Source: Bacteroides reticulotermitis JCM 10512
Lineage (GTDB): Bacteria > Bacteroidota > Bacteroidia > Bacteroidales > Bacteroidaceae
Assembly: GCF_000517545.1 (NCBI RefSeq)
Contig: NZ_BAIV01000028.1
Span: forward strand, 1-64,000
DNA length: 64,000 nt
Direction of reading: 5' to 3'
Shown here: in pieces, positions 37,556 through 45,404 of the stretch
How positions within the stretch are numbered: the first letter of the stretch is position 1
Layout of the letters: every line of letters starts with the position of its first letter
Made by a program: the position numbers and the translations under genes
Notes under the pieces: model-generated
Database searches by the model: none
Told to the model about the DNA's origin: nothing
Seen by the model: the letters and a program-made list of their open reading frames with translations, nothing else

Positions 37556-37870
37556 CTGAGATCGTTCGGTGAAATCATTCGGGTTCTCGTTAGCCAGATT
37601 GGTCTGTGATACAGTTCACACAAAGTCGATCAACTGAGGTCGTTCGGCGGAATTTCGTTCAGCGAATTTGTTCGTGCAAAGTCAATCGCAATGAAATCGT
37701 TCATGCAGAATCGTTCGGGAAACTCATTCGGGGGAACGGTTCGTGCCAATTAGATCGATCCGTGAAACTGTTTATGCCAGATCGGGCAACTGAGGTCGTT
37801 CGGTGGAATTCCGTTCAGTGAATTTGCGCATGCTAGCTAGATCGATCAATGGAGTGTTTCACCTCGGATT
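37556..37870. repeat. Four degenerate direct repeats, period about 78 bp
   Basis: TCGTTCGG occurs at 37562, 37640, 37711 and 37796, inside longer units (CTGAGgTCGTTCGGnGGAATT...CGTTCAGnGAATTTG). Units 2 and 4 share about 55 bases with few changes and lie exactly 156 bp apart. The array fills most of the gap between the HU gene and the tiny ORF. Confidence 0.7.
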
Positions 37871-37871
37871 A

Positions 37872-38363
37872 TCACAAAGTTGGGTCGGGTGCTTCACCTC
37901 CCCCTTCTTCACCACCTTCGCCCGATGAGTCCTTCACTTCGGAAGCCAACGCAAAGACGACGTTATTCTCAGCTCCTCGGGTACTTGCCGTGCTGTCGTT
38001 AACCAATCGCAGGGAGTTGTCCACCTTGAAGCGGAGGTTAACCCGGGTGATGCTTTTCACCGTACAGTCTTTTTCAACCTCCACACCCGGACAGGTGAGG
38101 GTGGTGTAAAAAGTGCCTAGTCCGTCCACTTTCACCCGATTGCCGTCGACAAGCACTCGCTTCATCGAGCGGACGAAGGACTTCATAACGTGGGTCACAT
38201 CTTCCGCCGATAACGATCCAATGGATTCGATTTCCTTGGCTAAGGCTTCGATGGAGTACACTTTTGCATCGCCACATTTGGGTCGAAGCGAATAAACCTG
38301 CGGTGAATCTTTGTCACCAATCAACTTTCTGCGCTTGTAGCGCACTACTGTTACTATTGCCAT
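37872..38363 (-). CDS. HU family DNA-binding protein
   Basis: The frame is open to 38426, but the ATG at 38363 (MAIVTVVRYKRRKLIGDKD) is the usual beginning and gives 163 residues. It is of the longer HU-like type found in Bacteroidetes: an N-terminal extension, SAEDVTHVMKSFVRSMKRVLVDGNRVKVDGLGTF for the dimer core, and a low-complexity Gly/Glu tail (residues 140-163). It would bind and bend DNA. A -7 box TACCTTTG lies 49 bases upstream. It belongs to the cassette, ahead of the tiny ORF and the amidase. Confidence 0.88.
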   Translation of the reverse strand: MAIVTVVRYKRRKLIGDKDSPQVYSLRPKCGDAKVYSIEALAKEIESIGSLSAEDVTHVMKSFVRSMKRVLVDGNRVKVDGLGTFYTTLTCPGVEVEKDCTVKSITRVNLRFKVDNSLRLVNDSTASTRGAENNVVFALASEVKDSSGEGGEEGGGEAPDPTL

Positions 38364-38412
38364 ATTATTTACTTTATGAGCGGAAGTTTCACCTCCCCCT
38401 CGGTTAGTTAAA

Positions 38413-38420
38413 CAAAGGTA
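38413..38420 (-). promoter_or_regulatory. -7 promoter box TACCTTTG for the HU gene
   Basis: TACCTTTG on the minus strand fits TAnnTTTG; the distance of 49 bases to the ATG at 38363 supports that start. Confidence 0.5.
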
Positions 38421-38449
38421 CGGCAACGTGAAAGTACAAATCGGGATTC

Positions 38450-38700
38450 AACCGGACTAGACCGGACTATGCCGGATTAAACCTGTTTAAACCGGATTCA
38501 CGGGGAGTGATTGAAGGGAAAACCGGAAGAAAGGAATGCTAAAGGAGCCAGGAATAGGAATGGAACAGAAGAAAAGATAGCGATAAAAAAGCCGGAAGAA
38601 AGTAATGTCCAAAGGAGTTGGGAAGGCGAGGAAGAGAAGGTCAAAAGAAAAAGAGTGCCAAGAGAGTCGGGAAAAGGAAGTGAACGGGGGAGAAACTATC
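38450..38700. repeat. ACCGGA short repeats and a purine-rich degenerate repeat
   Basis: From 38450 the motif ACCGGAnT recurs four times within 50 bases. From about 38510 to 38695 the plus strand is nearly all purine and holds repeats of CCGGAAGAAAGnAATG followed by AAAGGAG (near 38522 and 38590) and a third, weaker copy near 38650. No gene is present. Confidence 0.55.
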
Positions 38701-38712
38701 CCCCGCCTAACC

Positions 38713-39483
38713 TTATTTAGATTCTTTATCGACTGTATCAATGGATACATGCAGGTGCAGTTCATTAGAACAATGACTGCCCTTCTTAAATTTTAGTTTG
38801 TCTTCATCACGGAGATCGCTAATAATGGAATGCAAATCAATGTAAGGTTTAGCACGTCTATAAATAAGGAAGCAGACCACAGCACACATAGCAAAAAAGA
38901 ATATAGCGAACTTCAAAACCAATAAAAAAGCTTGAAACCTAGCAGATTCTTGAAGCGCTTTAGCAGACATAGGTTCACTACCGTTAAGAAGAAAGTCAAA
39001 AAGTACTATGATAAGAGTACATATATTTAATAGTATAAGTAGTGTCTCGAAAGAAATTTCAGGCACTTTTTTTTTATCTCCTATCCTATTTAATATAATA
39101 TCGTAAAAATCAAGATTGCTATGATGAGGAGAGATGCTGCCCTCCAGAAGTAAACGTAAATACATCACTTCCCGCTTATAATTATAAAGACTCTTTTTCT
39201 CACCAAGCTTATTCCTAAAGAAGTTAGGCCTGGTACCTTCTTCTTGATAAAGAAGACGATATAATATAAAACCAAATATGATCACAGCAGCTAAACACAG
39301 TATGATCACCCATTTTGGCGGGGCCGTAAATATAGATAAAAGAGCCAAACCGCATATAGCAATCAGTATTACGATCAAAATGATTAGCCTATGCTTGTTT
39401 TCTACTTTACCTTGATGTGCTTCAGCGATACTTTTGTTGGTAGCAAGTTTTAGGGAACTTACCATTTTTTCTATGTCGATCAT
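38713..39483 (-). CDS. Four-helix membrane protein of unknown function, AT-rich
   Basis: The 256-residue protein has two membrane helices near the N-terminus (LIILIVILIAICGLALLSIF and WVIILCLAAVIIFGFILYRL), a soluble part of about 70 residues, and two more helices (TLLILLNICTLIIVLFDFLL, then AFLLVLKFAIFFFAMCAVVC). A basic, Asp-rich C-terminal tail follows. I do not recognise a family. The paired-helix plan is seen in some defence effectors (SLATT or Pycsar type), but no conserved motif confirms that. Its base composition is clearly more AT-rich than the flanking cassette genes, which suggests separate acquisition. Confidence 0.7.
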   Translation of the reverse strand: MIDIEKMVSSLKLATNKSIAEAHQGKVENKHRLIILIVILIAICGLALLSIFTAPPKWVIILCLAAVIIFGFILYRLLYQEEGTRPNFFRNKLGEKKSLYNYKREVMYLRLLLEGSISPHHSNLDFYDIILNRIGDKKKVPEISFETLLILLNICTLIIVLFDFLLNGSEPMSAKALQESARFQAFLLVLKFAIFFFAMCAVVCFLIYRRAKPYIDLHSIISDLRDEDKLKFKKGSHCSNELHLHVSIDTVDKESK

Positions 39484-39611
39484 CTTATTTATACATTTAC
39501 GTCATTACTTATCAGCAAATATAGTAATAATAAATCAAGAAAAGAAAGAAGCGTGAAGCAATGCAATAAAAGGATAGATTCAAACAGCACAAAAAAGAAC
39601 AAACATGACAC

Positions 39612-39647
39612 ATAAGAAACAAATTTCTTAAAATATTTGTTTCTTAT
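39612..39647 (-). terminator. Perfect 13-bp hairpin past the winged-helix gene
   Basis: ATAAGAAACAAAT (39612-39624) pairs with 39635-39647 around a 10-nt loop in an AT-rich gap, about 100 bases past the winged-helix gene stop. It could be a terminator or an operator. Confidence 0.5.
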
Positions 39648-39745
39648 TTTCAGCAACCTCATCAACCTGCAAAAGGGAATAAGCATGCAGAGTTGACAAG
39701 GTTGCAACAATAAATAAAAGTGCATCGCACTCACCCAGAAAAACG

Positions 39746-39952
39746 TTATATCTTTGCACTCAGAAAAGCCATATTGTCTTTTCTTCGAAGTGTTATTTTA
39801 CCTTCCCGTGCTAACCACCCTATAGCTAAAGCCGCATCTTCGAAAGTAAAACTAGTGGCGCAACATAGCATATACATCGAAAGCTCACCTTTCTCATTCA
39901 ATATGCGCCAAACTTTGCCTGCGTTCGAACCAATTCTTGTATTATTCATCAT
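39746..39952 (-). CDS. Winged helix-turn-helix protein (DUF2582-like)
   Basis: The frame opens with a TTG at 39976, but the ATG at 39952 (MMNNTRIGSNAGKVWRILNE) is the better start, giving 68 residues. The sequence follows the small DUF2582 winged-helix family: IGSNAGKVWRILNEKGELS, an Ala-rich second helix (TFEDAALAIGWLAREGKI) and the wing (TLRRKDNMAFLS). Such proteins are taken to be DNA-binding regulators. It sits between the AT-rich membrane protein gene and the divergent DUF4248 gene. Confidence 0.78.
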   Translation of the reverse strand: MMNNTRIGSNAGKVWRILNEKGELSMYMLCCATSFTFEDAALAIGWLAREGKITLRRKDNMAFLSAKI

Positions 39953-40201
39953 ATCTTTTTTTGTTAAGTTAAACAATAAGTTGACTTCTAATTTATCTAC
40001 AAGAATCCTTGAATAAAGTACGACCTTTTATCTACCTGCAAAGTTAATGGATAAAATGAAACCTGCAAGAAATTATCGACAAATTTTCATACCAATCGAA
40101 AGTTTTTTTTCATTCACCTTATTTTTTTTCAATATTGGCTTGCTCAATTCGGCGAAAATAAGTACCTTTATGAGCAGTAAAGCGCACACAAACAGGTTAT
40201 T

Positions 40202-40462
40202 ATGTACAATTCAAAGACAAACAAAAGCGGCTGGTCGGAGGAGGAAAAAGCGTTCCAATATCGAAGCTACGGCAAAGGCGAACTTGCCGCACTCTATCTA
40301 CCCGACATTTTGCAACAGAGTGCCGTTGAACAATTCAATAAGTGGATCGATGCTGCTCCCGGACTTCGGCAGCGGCTTTTATCTACGGGAATGACCAGCC
40401 GAAGCCGTCGATACACGCCTGCACAGGTGAAACTGATTGTTGAAGCGCTGGAAGAGCCTTAG
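40202..40462 (+). CDS. DUF4248 family protein
   Basis: This 86-residue protein matches the DUF4248 pattern as I know it from Bacteroides: YRSYGKGELAALYLPDI, a central NKWIDAAPGLRQRLL, and a C-terminal SRRYTPAQVKLIVEALEEP. The function is unknown; the C-terminal part looks like a small helical DNA-binding domain. It is the only plus-strand gene in the cassette and is often found at this place, next to the primase-like gene and HU/amidase genes. No clear promoter box; TACCTTTA at about 40170 is one base off the consensus. Confidence 0.75.
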   Translation: MYNSKTNKSGWSEEEKAFQYRSYGKGELAALYLPDILQQSAVEQFNKWIDAAPGLRQRLLSTGMTSRSRRYTPAQVKLIVEALEEP

Positions 40463-40597
40463 CGAGGTCCCTCCCTTTGCCTCGCTAAATCGACCGGTCA
40501 CTCATCCGGCCAACTGCTCTTCCAGACGCTTTTTGCCCCTCCTGGCGATCAACCCGACTCTTTCTAGGTTGCAAACCCTCTGCCAAGCAATAAATTA

Positions 40598-40953
40598 AGC
40601 CGACTCCGAATGGTAAGTAGACGTCTCAGGCTAAAAGTCGCCCCGACTCCCTTCACGCATAGATCCCTTTCCCGAACGAGAAACAAAGCTGCCTCCGATT
40701 AGTAAGTAGACGCATCAGACTGTAAACTGCACTGTCTAACTTCACGCATAAATCTCTTTCCCGAACGAGAAACAAAGCTAACTCCGAATGGTAAGTAGGC
40801 GTATCAGGCTTCAAGTTGCACTGACTCACTCCACCCATAAATCCCTTTCCCGAACGAAAAACAAAGCTGACTCCGATTAATGAGTAGGCGTATCAGGCTG
40901 TAAATTGCCCTGACTCCTTTTATATATAGCTCCCTTTTCGAACGGTAAACGAA
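40598..40953. repeat. Tandem array of four 89-bp repeats
   Basis: Units start at 40598, 40687, 40776 and 40865, exactly 89 bp apart. Each has CTCCGAnTnnTnAGTAGnCGTnTCAGnCT, a variable middle, and CCCTTTCCCGAACGAnAAACAAAGCT. Copies differ at a modest number of sites and have no length changes. There is no unique spacer between units, so it is not a CRISPR. It ends about 40 bases before the stop of the primase-helicase gene. Confidence 0.88.
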
Positions 40954-40992
40954 ACCGCATCGAAGCCATACGCAAGCGTGCCATGCACAGCC

Positions 40993-42825
40993 CTACCCCT
41001 GTGTTTCATCATCCGCAACATCCACCATCTGCCCGAACAGATCCTTTTCGGGCAACCAGCAAGTGTTATCAAACTGCGTATTTCGTACCCGTTGAGCAGG
41101 TGGTACACCCGTTTCGTGCGACTCTTCACAAGGCAAATAACGCCCGTTGACAAGGTCGTAAACAAAGGTCGCCTCTCCTCCCTGCCCCAAATGCTTAAAC
41201 TTCACTTTATCCACGTACACACGAGTCACGCCCACTTCCCGGTCGCGCTCCACCACCAAACCGTAGTCGGCTTTATTGAAAAAGTCCGCCGAACCACTGA
41301 TGTCGTACATTTCCGGACGAGGTGTGGAATTGGTTATCGGATTGCGATTCATCTTGCGGGGATGGGCAACAAGCACCACCAGACAGTTGCACTGATTGGC
41401 AAATTCCGTGATTTTATTCAATAGATTCGACAGATACTGCGTTTCCGTTTGCCCGGGTTCGGGCGTGTGATCGAAGCGGTTGAGCGGGTCAAAAACGAAG
41501 ATGCGACAACCTCTACGGGCAACCAGTTCGCGAGCTTTGGACAACACACGGTCGGGTGTGGCACTGCCCTTGAGGGTGATGTGACACACGTTTTCAGCCA
41601 AGAACTCTTCGGAACGTGCCAGCAGTCCGTCGGTCATTCCAAATCCGTTTTGGAATCGGCAACCGGTGAGTTTCTCGATCAGTTTGCGGAGATGGTAGAC
41701 CACAGGGATGTTCTCAGGGCTAAAAAAAGCGATTTTCCACTGATGACGCAGACAGAGCCGCAAGACCAGTTCGTCGATCCATTCCGATTTGCCCGATCCG
41801 GGTATGCCCGTGACGATAATCATGCGGCGACGCTCGTAGGTGCAGATGTCGTCCATCGCTTTCCAACCCGTGTCCGCTCCCGGACCGAAACCGTTGTCGT
41901 ACAACGCACGCAATTCGCTATGCAGGTCGAGAGCCGTAAAAACACCTTCGAGCGGAACCTCCTCCGCCTGTTGGATCGCAATGCGAAGACTCTCTAATCC
42001 GTATTTAAGCAAGTGTTCGTTGGCATCTTTACAGCCCGGCCCGTAGCTGACGATGCGACAGCGTTCCGCCCCAAGTCGGTTGACAAGTTCTTCACGCAGT
42101 TTGAGTCCGGCAGCATCGGAATCGACAGCAATCAAGATCTCTTTTTTATCCTCGAAATGAGTCTCCATGAAACGATCCATCCATGCAAGGTTGGCATTGG
42201 CACCGGCAGGTACGGAAATGACGCTCTTGAATCCGGCGGCAAGGCTAGAGGCGGCATCTAATTCACCCTCGTGAATGATACAGGAAGGTTGTCCGAGGAT
42301 GGAATCGATATTGTACGGAATCAGTTCGGCTCCCTGCACCATTTTAAAGTGCTTTGCACCGCTGCGAAACTTGGTGTTGACAAGCTGCTCGCCCTCAAAA
42401 TAGTTGAAACAGACGCAACGTTCCTTTTGGCCGGATTGGGGCATAAGTTCCTCTTGTTCGGTGATACGCAGGTCGGCAATGACCGATTGCGGGATGCAAC
42501 GAGTTTCGACAAGCCACCGTTCGGTAGCCTCGGAAAGTACAGTTCGGGAGGCATCGAACACAGGCCGGCGGAAATGCTGGGGAGCGAGGGCGGACTGACG
42601 TTTGCGCTCAGCCTTCCGTTCGGCTTTGCGTCGTTCCTCTTCCTCGTCGGGAACATAGAAATCGGCTCCACAATGGTAACAGTGGCAGTGTCCTGTGTCG
42701 ATATTGACACGCAGTGAATGATCGCGTTTGTTTCGTCGGGTGGGGCGGCATTTTTCACAAACGGTTTTGATGACGCCGCTCGTACGGTGATGGACGTCGA
42801 CTTGATAACTGGCAAAATTTCTCAT
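40993..42825 (-). CDS. Primase-helicase of the T7 gp4/Twinkle type
   Basis: The 610-residue protein has an N-terminal zinc finger (CEKC and CHCYHC, residues 24-52), a basic linker, a Toprim domain (IIHEGELDAASSLAAG and IAVDSDAAGLKLREEL, about 185-245), and a RecA-type helicase domain with Walker A TGIPGSGKSEW (about 345) and Walker B FVFDPLNRFDH. VVLVAHPRKMNR and SGSADFFNKADYGLVV continue the DnaB-type pattern. It would prime and unwind DNA, as in phages and mobile replicons. It is the core gene of the cassette and probably pairs with the DUF4373 protein encoded upstream. Confidence 0.87.
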   Translation of the reverse strand: MRNFASYQVDVHHRTSGVIKTVCEKCRPTRRNKRDHSLRVNIDTGHCHCYHCGADFYVPDEEEERRKAERKAERKRQSALAPQHFRRPVFDASRTVLSEATERWLVETRCIPQSVIADLRITEQEELMPQSGQKERCVCFNYFEGEQLVNTKFRSGAKHFKMVQGAELIPYNIDSILGQPSCIIHEGELDAASSLAAGFKSVISVPAGANANLAWMDRFMETHFEDKKEILIAVDSDAAGLKLREELVNRLGAERCRIVSYGPGCKDANEHLLKYGLESLRIAIQQAEEVPLEGVFTALDLHSELRALYDNGFGPGADTGWKAMDDICTYERRRMIIVTGIPGSGKSEWIDELVLRLCLRHQWKIAFFSPENIPVVYHLRKLIEKLTGCRFQNGFGMTDGLLARSEEFLAENVCHITLKGSATPDRVLSKARELVARRGCRIFVFDPLNRFDHTPEPGQTETQYLSNLLNKITEFANQCNCLVVLVAHPRKMNRNPITNSTPRPEMYDISGSADFFNKADYGLVVERDREVGVTRVYVDKVKFKHLGQGGEATFVYDLVNGRYLPCEESHETGVPPAQRVRNTQFDNTCWLPEKDLFGQMVDVADDETQG

Positions 42826-42869
42826 TTCGTTCTAATTTAGGGATATAATTAGTCAATTGGTTCGCCGCC

Positions 42870-43400
42870 AATTGATTGGTTTTAAGTTAATTAATTCATA
42901 TTTCCGTTAGGTAGTCTGGATTCGCTTATTTCTTGAGCCGTTGACTCTTAGAATGATTTTACCTTACAACATCAGCATTTCCGGACTCCGTGCGGAGTCA
43001 AAAGATTCAGGATATATTCATGAATTGTCGCCAAAAGCGTGAGCGGTTGCACGGTTCACTCCAAGCGGTACTTGACTAGCCGAACCGATTCAAGTTGCCG
43101 TTTGGAATCATAGCTAGTTCGTTGGTTTTTAAGTCAATAAATTCGCTGTACTGTTAGGCTATCAGCGTCCGTTCTCTGACTATTTTACCGCCTATTTGCT
43201 TGATTCGGAGCCGGCAGATGCAAGGACGCACCGATAGCTGCCGAAAGCTCTAGCGACTGCAAAGCTCATTCCAAGCGATATTGGGCTAACCGGATCGTTT
43301 CAGTTCTCCGTTTGATTTCATGCTTATTCGTTGGTTTTAAGTTAATAATTTCATTGCGCCCTTAGACTGTCAGAATTAGCTAATCTGCTGTTTAGTGAGC
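42870..43400. repeat. Long degenerate direct repeat (about 2.5 units of 209-246 bp)
   Basis: TTGGTTTTtAAGTnAATnAATTC starts at 42876, 43122 and 43331 and is followed each time by a similar CnnTTAGncTnTCnG stretch. Before copies 2 and 3 there is also a shared block (GCCnAAAGCnnnAGCGnnTGCA...TCCAAGCG). The rest of the gap 42826-43791 has no gene. Confidence 0.65.
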
Positions 43401-43539
43401 CATCAAGGGTTGTGCAGCTGCTGGTTGCCTTAGACTGTCGGGGAGGAATAATCCCCCTTCATTCTTGGGTTTTCAGGAGTTGGATGGCCTTAGCGGTCAA
43501 ATCATACCCCAGCAATCGCTCTGCAAAAAACGTTCTTCA

Positions 43540-43640
43540 GAATGCCCTGGGCAAATTTCCAAATGCCCAGGGCTTACGGACTGCTTGCCCAGGGCAATGA
43601 GCGTCGGAGAGCCGGGCAAATTCCCGAAAGACGTGGGCAA
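43540..43640. repeat. GGGCA-type short repeats, second site
   Basis: Several copies of TGCCCAGGGC/GGGCAAAT alternate over about 100 bases. They match the elements at 14985-15080. Confidence 0.5.
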
Positions 43641-43649
43641 TAAACATCC

Positions 43650-43791
43650 AAGAGCGAAGCAACGAGCATCCCAAACCCAAACAGCGAACATCCCAAAGCC
43701 AAGCAGCGAACATCCAAAAAGCCAAAACAGCGAACATCCAAAGCCAAGCAGCGAACATCCAAAGCCAAGCAGCGAGCATCCAAGAGCAGAC
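43650..43791. repeat. Minisatellite of six to seven units, 21-24 bp each, abutting the DUF4373 stop codon
   Basis: The unit AGCCAAGCAGCGAACATCCAA recurs, with small changes in the first units and near identity in the last ones. The array begins directly after the DUF4373 stop (read on the minus strand). There are no unique spacers. Confidence 0.85.
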
Positions 43792-44655
43792 TCAGTGATG
43801 CCATTGCTTGAGCAAGTTGTCCCATACCGAGGAAGGGTCAGGACGTGGCGGGGCGTCATTGGGGATGAGATGTCCCAAGTACGATCGCTGCCCATCGACA
43901 ACCGTCTCAAAGCGATGAAAGTCAAAGCGTTCCTCCTCCAGTTTCTCCCTTTGCAAAGCCTCCCGAACCTTCCGATTCGTCACCGTTCCCGCAGCAATGA
44001 AATTCGTGAAATACGACTTCACATCCCCCAGTGTAAGCAGGTTTTCCTGTTTTCCCTGAAGCTGAATATGCGTCTTGAACAGCCCCACAATGCGTTTCCG
44101 GCAACGGAGGTAAAGTCCACCCAATCCCGAATGAACCCCGGCCTGATTCATGTAATCCTCGCAAAGCGCCATTTCGTTCACCAACGCCTCCCAACCCATA
44201 ATGGGCTTCAGTGGAATTTGCCCGCCCCCAATATTACTGTCAACGACGGTAATATTCTTTTCTGTTCTGTTCTTTTCTGTTATACGCGCGGGTACAGCCG
44301 AACTTTCGCTCATTTCCAACACTTTAGGTCGTTTTTTAACACTTTCTAATTTGCTACTCAGCAAATAGGTAGACATCCGCCGCTTCATACCCGGTGAATA
44401 GAAATGATCTTTCTCGACCACAAAAAGGCCGAAATCTTGCACGATATGCAGCAAGTAAGACGCCCGTACTCGTGAACGAACCGCCAACGATTGTAAAATG
44501 CTCAGCGGACAACACAAATCAGCCCCTTTACGCAACGCTTCCAACAACACCCAATAAGCGCCGTACCCACGCAAACCTTCTTTGTCGATTAAGTTCATCA
44601 TCTTTTCTCCGTTACAAGCCGAAGCATCGTGCTTAAAAAAATTATCATTCTTCAT
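43792..44655 (-). CDS. DUF4373 (Lin1244/Lin1753-like) replication-type protein
   Basis: The 287-residue protein begins NDNFFKHDASACNGEKMMNLIDKEG, then GYGAYWVLLEALRKG, the pattern of the DUF4373 N-terminal domain, a winged-helix domain found in phage and plasmid replication proteins. The middle (residues 100-140) is low in conserved features; the C-terminal part (150-287) is helical (LGDVKSYFTNFIAAG, REALQREKLEEERFD). A helicase-loader or initiator role beside the primase-helicase is likely by analogy, not proven. The start at 44655 is the first ATG. It is the first gene of the minus-strand cassette. Confidence 0.8.
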   Translation of the reverse strand: MKNDNFFKHDASACNGEKMMNLIDKEGLRGYGAYWVLLEALRKGADLCCPLSILQSLAVRSRVRASYLLHIVQDFGLFVVEKDHFYSPGMKRRMSTYLLSSKLESVKKRPKVLEMSESSAVPARITEKNRTEKNITVVDSNIGGGQIPLKPIMGWEALVNEMALCEDYMNQAGVHSGLGGLYLRCRKRIVGLFKTHIQLQGKQENLLTLGDVKSYFTNFIAAGTVTNRKVREALQREKLEEERFDFHRFETVVDGQRSYLGHLIPNDAPPRPDPSSVWDNLLKQWHH

Positions 44656-44746
44656 TTTTTCTTTTTTAAATAATTATTTTTACTTATTTTACGCATCTCA
44701 ATACGAGTTAACTTCGTGATTGCAAAGATCTTTCATTCATTTGAAT

Positions 44747-44774
44747 TAGGGTTATTCATTATTGAATAACCCTA
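44747..44774. promoter_or_regulatory. Perfect 12-bp inverted repeat in a divergent gap, possible operator
   Basis: TAGGGTTATTCA (44747-44758) and TGAATAACCCTA (44763-44774) flank a 4-nt centre, between the divergent DUF4373 gene and the gene at 44826. The symmetry and place fit an operator or a small hairpin. Confidence 0.5.
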
Positions 44775-44825
44775 TCTGCGAAATTTTTAAAACCTTTGTA
44801 TTCAAACTTTTAAAAAGAGAAAAGC

Positions 44826-45353
44826 ATGAAAAAATTAACACGAATTAAGAATGACGACGAGATTTTACTTGAAGAAATAAGAAGACGGGTTCATGTAATC
44901 TTCGGTCGTTTTGTGAAAAGATTGCGTTTATTATCACCTCTGTCCCACAAAGGACTTGGGTTACGATCCACCGTTAACTCGAGTAGTGCATGGAGGCTGG
45001 AGAATCACAGCAACTTCCTAGTGGTCTTGTTCATACAAGCGGTATTCAATCACCTGAAGTCGATTAAATGCATGATCTACCCCTATCGGCTTATCAAAAT
45101 GATGTATATCAACCTGCTCAACGGGAAATGCATCGTGTTCAAATCCGTTGATTCCTCTGAACTGGACAAGTACGACGAATCCCAAATCTTCTTCGTGCAA
45201 GACACCGACGATATTGAGGAGATCCAAAGGCGCCGTTCCATACAGAAGAAGGTGCAATTTAACACCCACTATACCCAGAGCTGCGAACGCAAGGCCCAGG
45301 AGGCGGAAAAAGCAAAGCAAACTTTGGTCAAAAAGAAGCGTAGTAATAAATAG
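44826..45353 (+). CDS. Hypothetical protein at the cassette border
   Basis: A 175-residue open frame. The N-terminus is basic (MKKLTRIKNDDEILLEEIRRR); the middle has FLVVLFIQAVFNHLKSIKCMIYPYRLI, which is hydrophobic but short for a membrane helix; and the C-terminal third is highly charged (DDIEEIQRRRSIQKKVQF, ending in KKKRSNK), probably helical. I recognise no family. The central part could be two pieces joined by drift, as codon use changes around residue 85. It lies between the cassette and part 2 of the polysaccharide locus. Confidence 0.5.
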   Translation: MKKLTRIKNDDEILLEEIRRRVHVIFGRFVKRLRLLSPLSHKGLGLRSTVNSSSAWRLENHSNFLVVLFIQAVFNHLKSIKCMIYPYRLIKMMYINLLNGKCIVFKSVDSSELDKYDESQIFFVQDTDDIEEIQRRRSIQKKVQFNTHYTQSCERKAQEAEKAKQTLVKKKRSNK

Positions 45354-45372
45354 AAAGACGAAAATCTTTTAT

Positions 45373-45380
45373 TATCTTTG
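45373..45380 (+). promoter_or_regulatory. -7 promoter box TATCTTTG for the exopolysaccharide operon, part 2
   Basis: TATCTTTG lies 24 bp before the ATG at 45405 and just after the 175-residue gene. It gives part 2 of the locus its own promoter, independent of part 1. Confidence 0.55.
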
Positions 45381-45404
45381 TGTTTAGAAGAAACAGTATT
45401 TGGA

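Noticed and set aside
43650..43791. CRISPR array
   Set aside because: The units follow each other directly with no unique spacers, and no cas gene is present. The same holds for the 89-bp array.
43465..44349. 294-residue plus-strand open frame
   Set aside because: It is antisense to the DUF4373 gene and passes through the minisatellite, which yields a false repetitive protein.
36908..44655. Complete prophage or integrative conjugative element
   Set aside because: There is no integrase, terminase, capsid, relaxase or transfer gene, and no flanking att-like direct repeat was found by eye.
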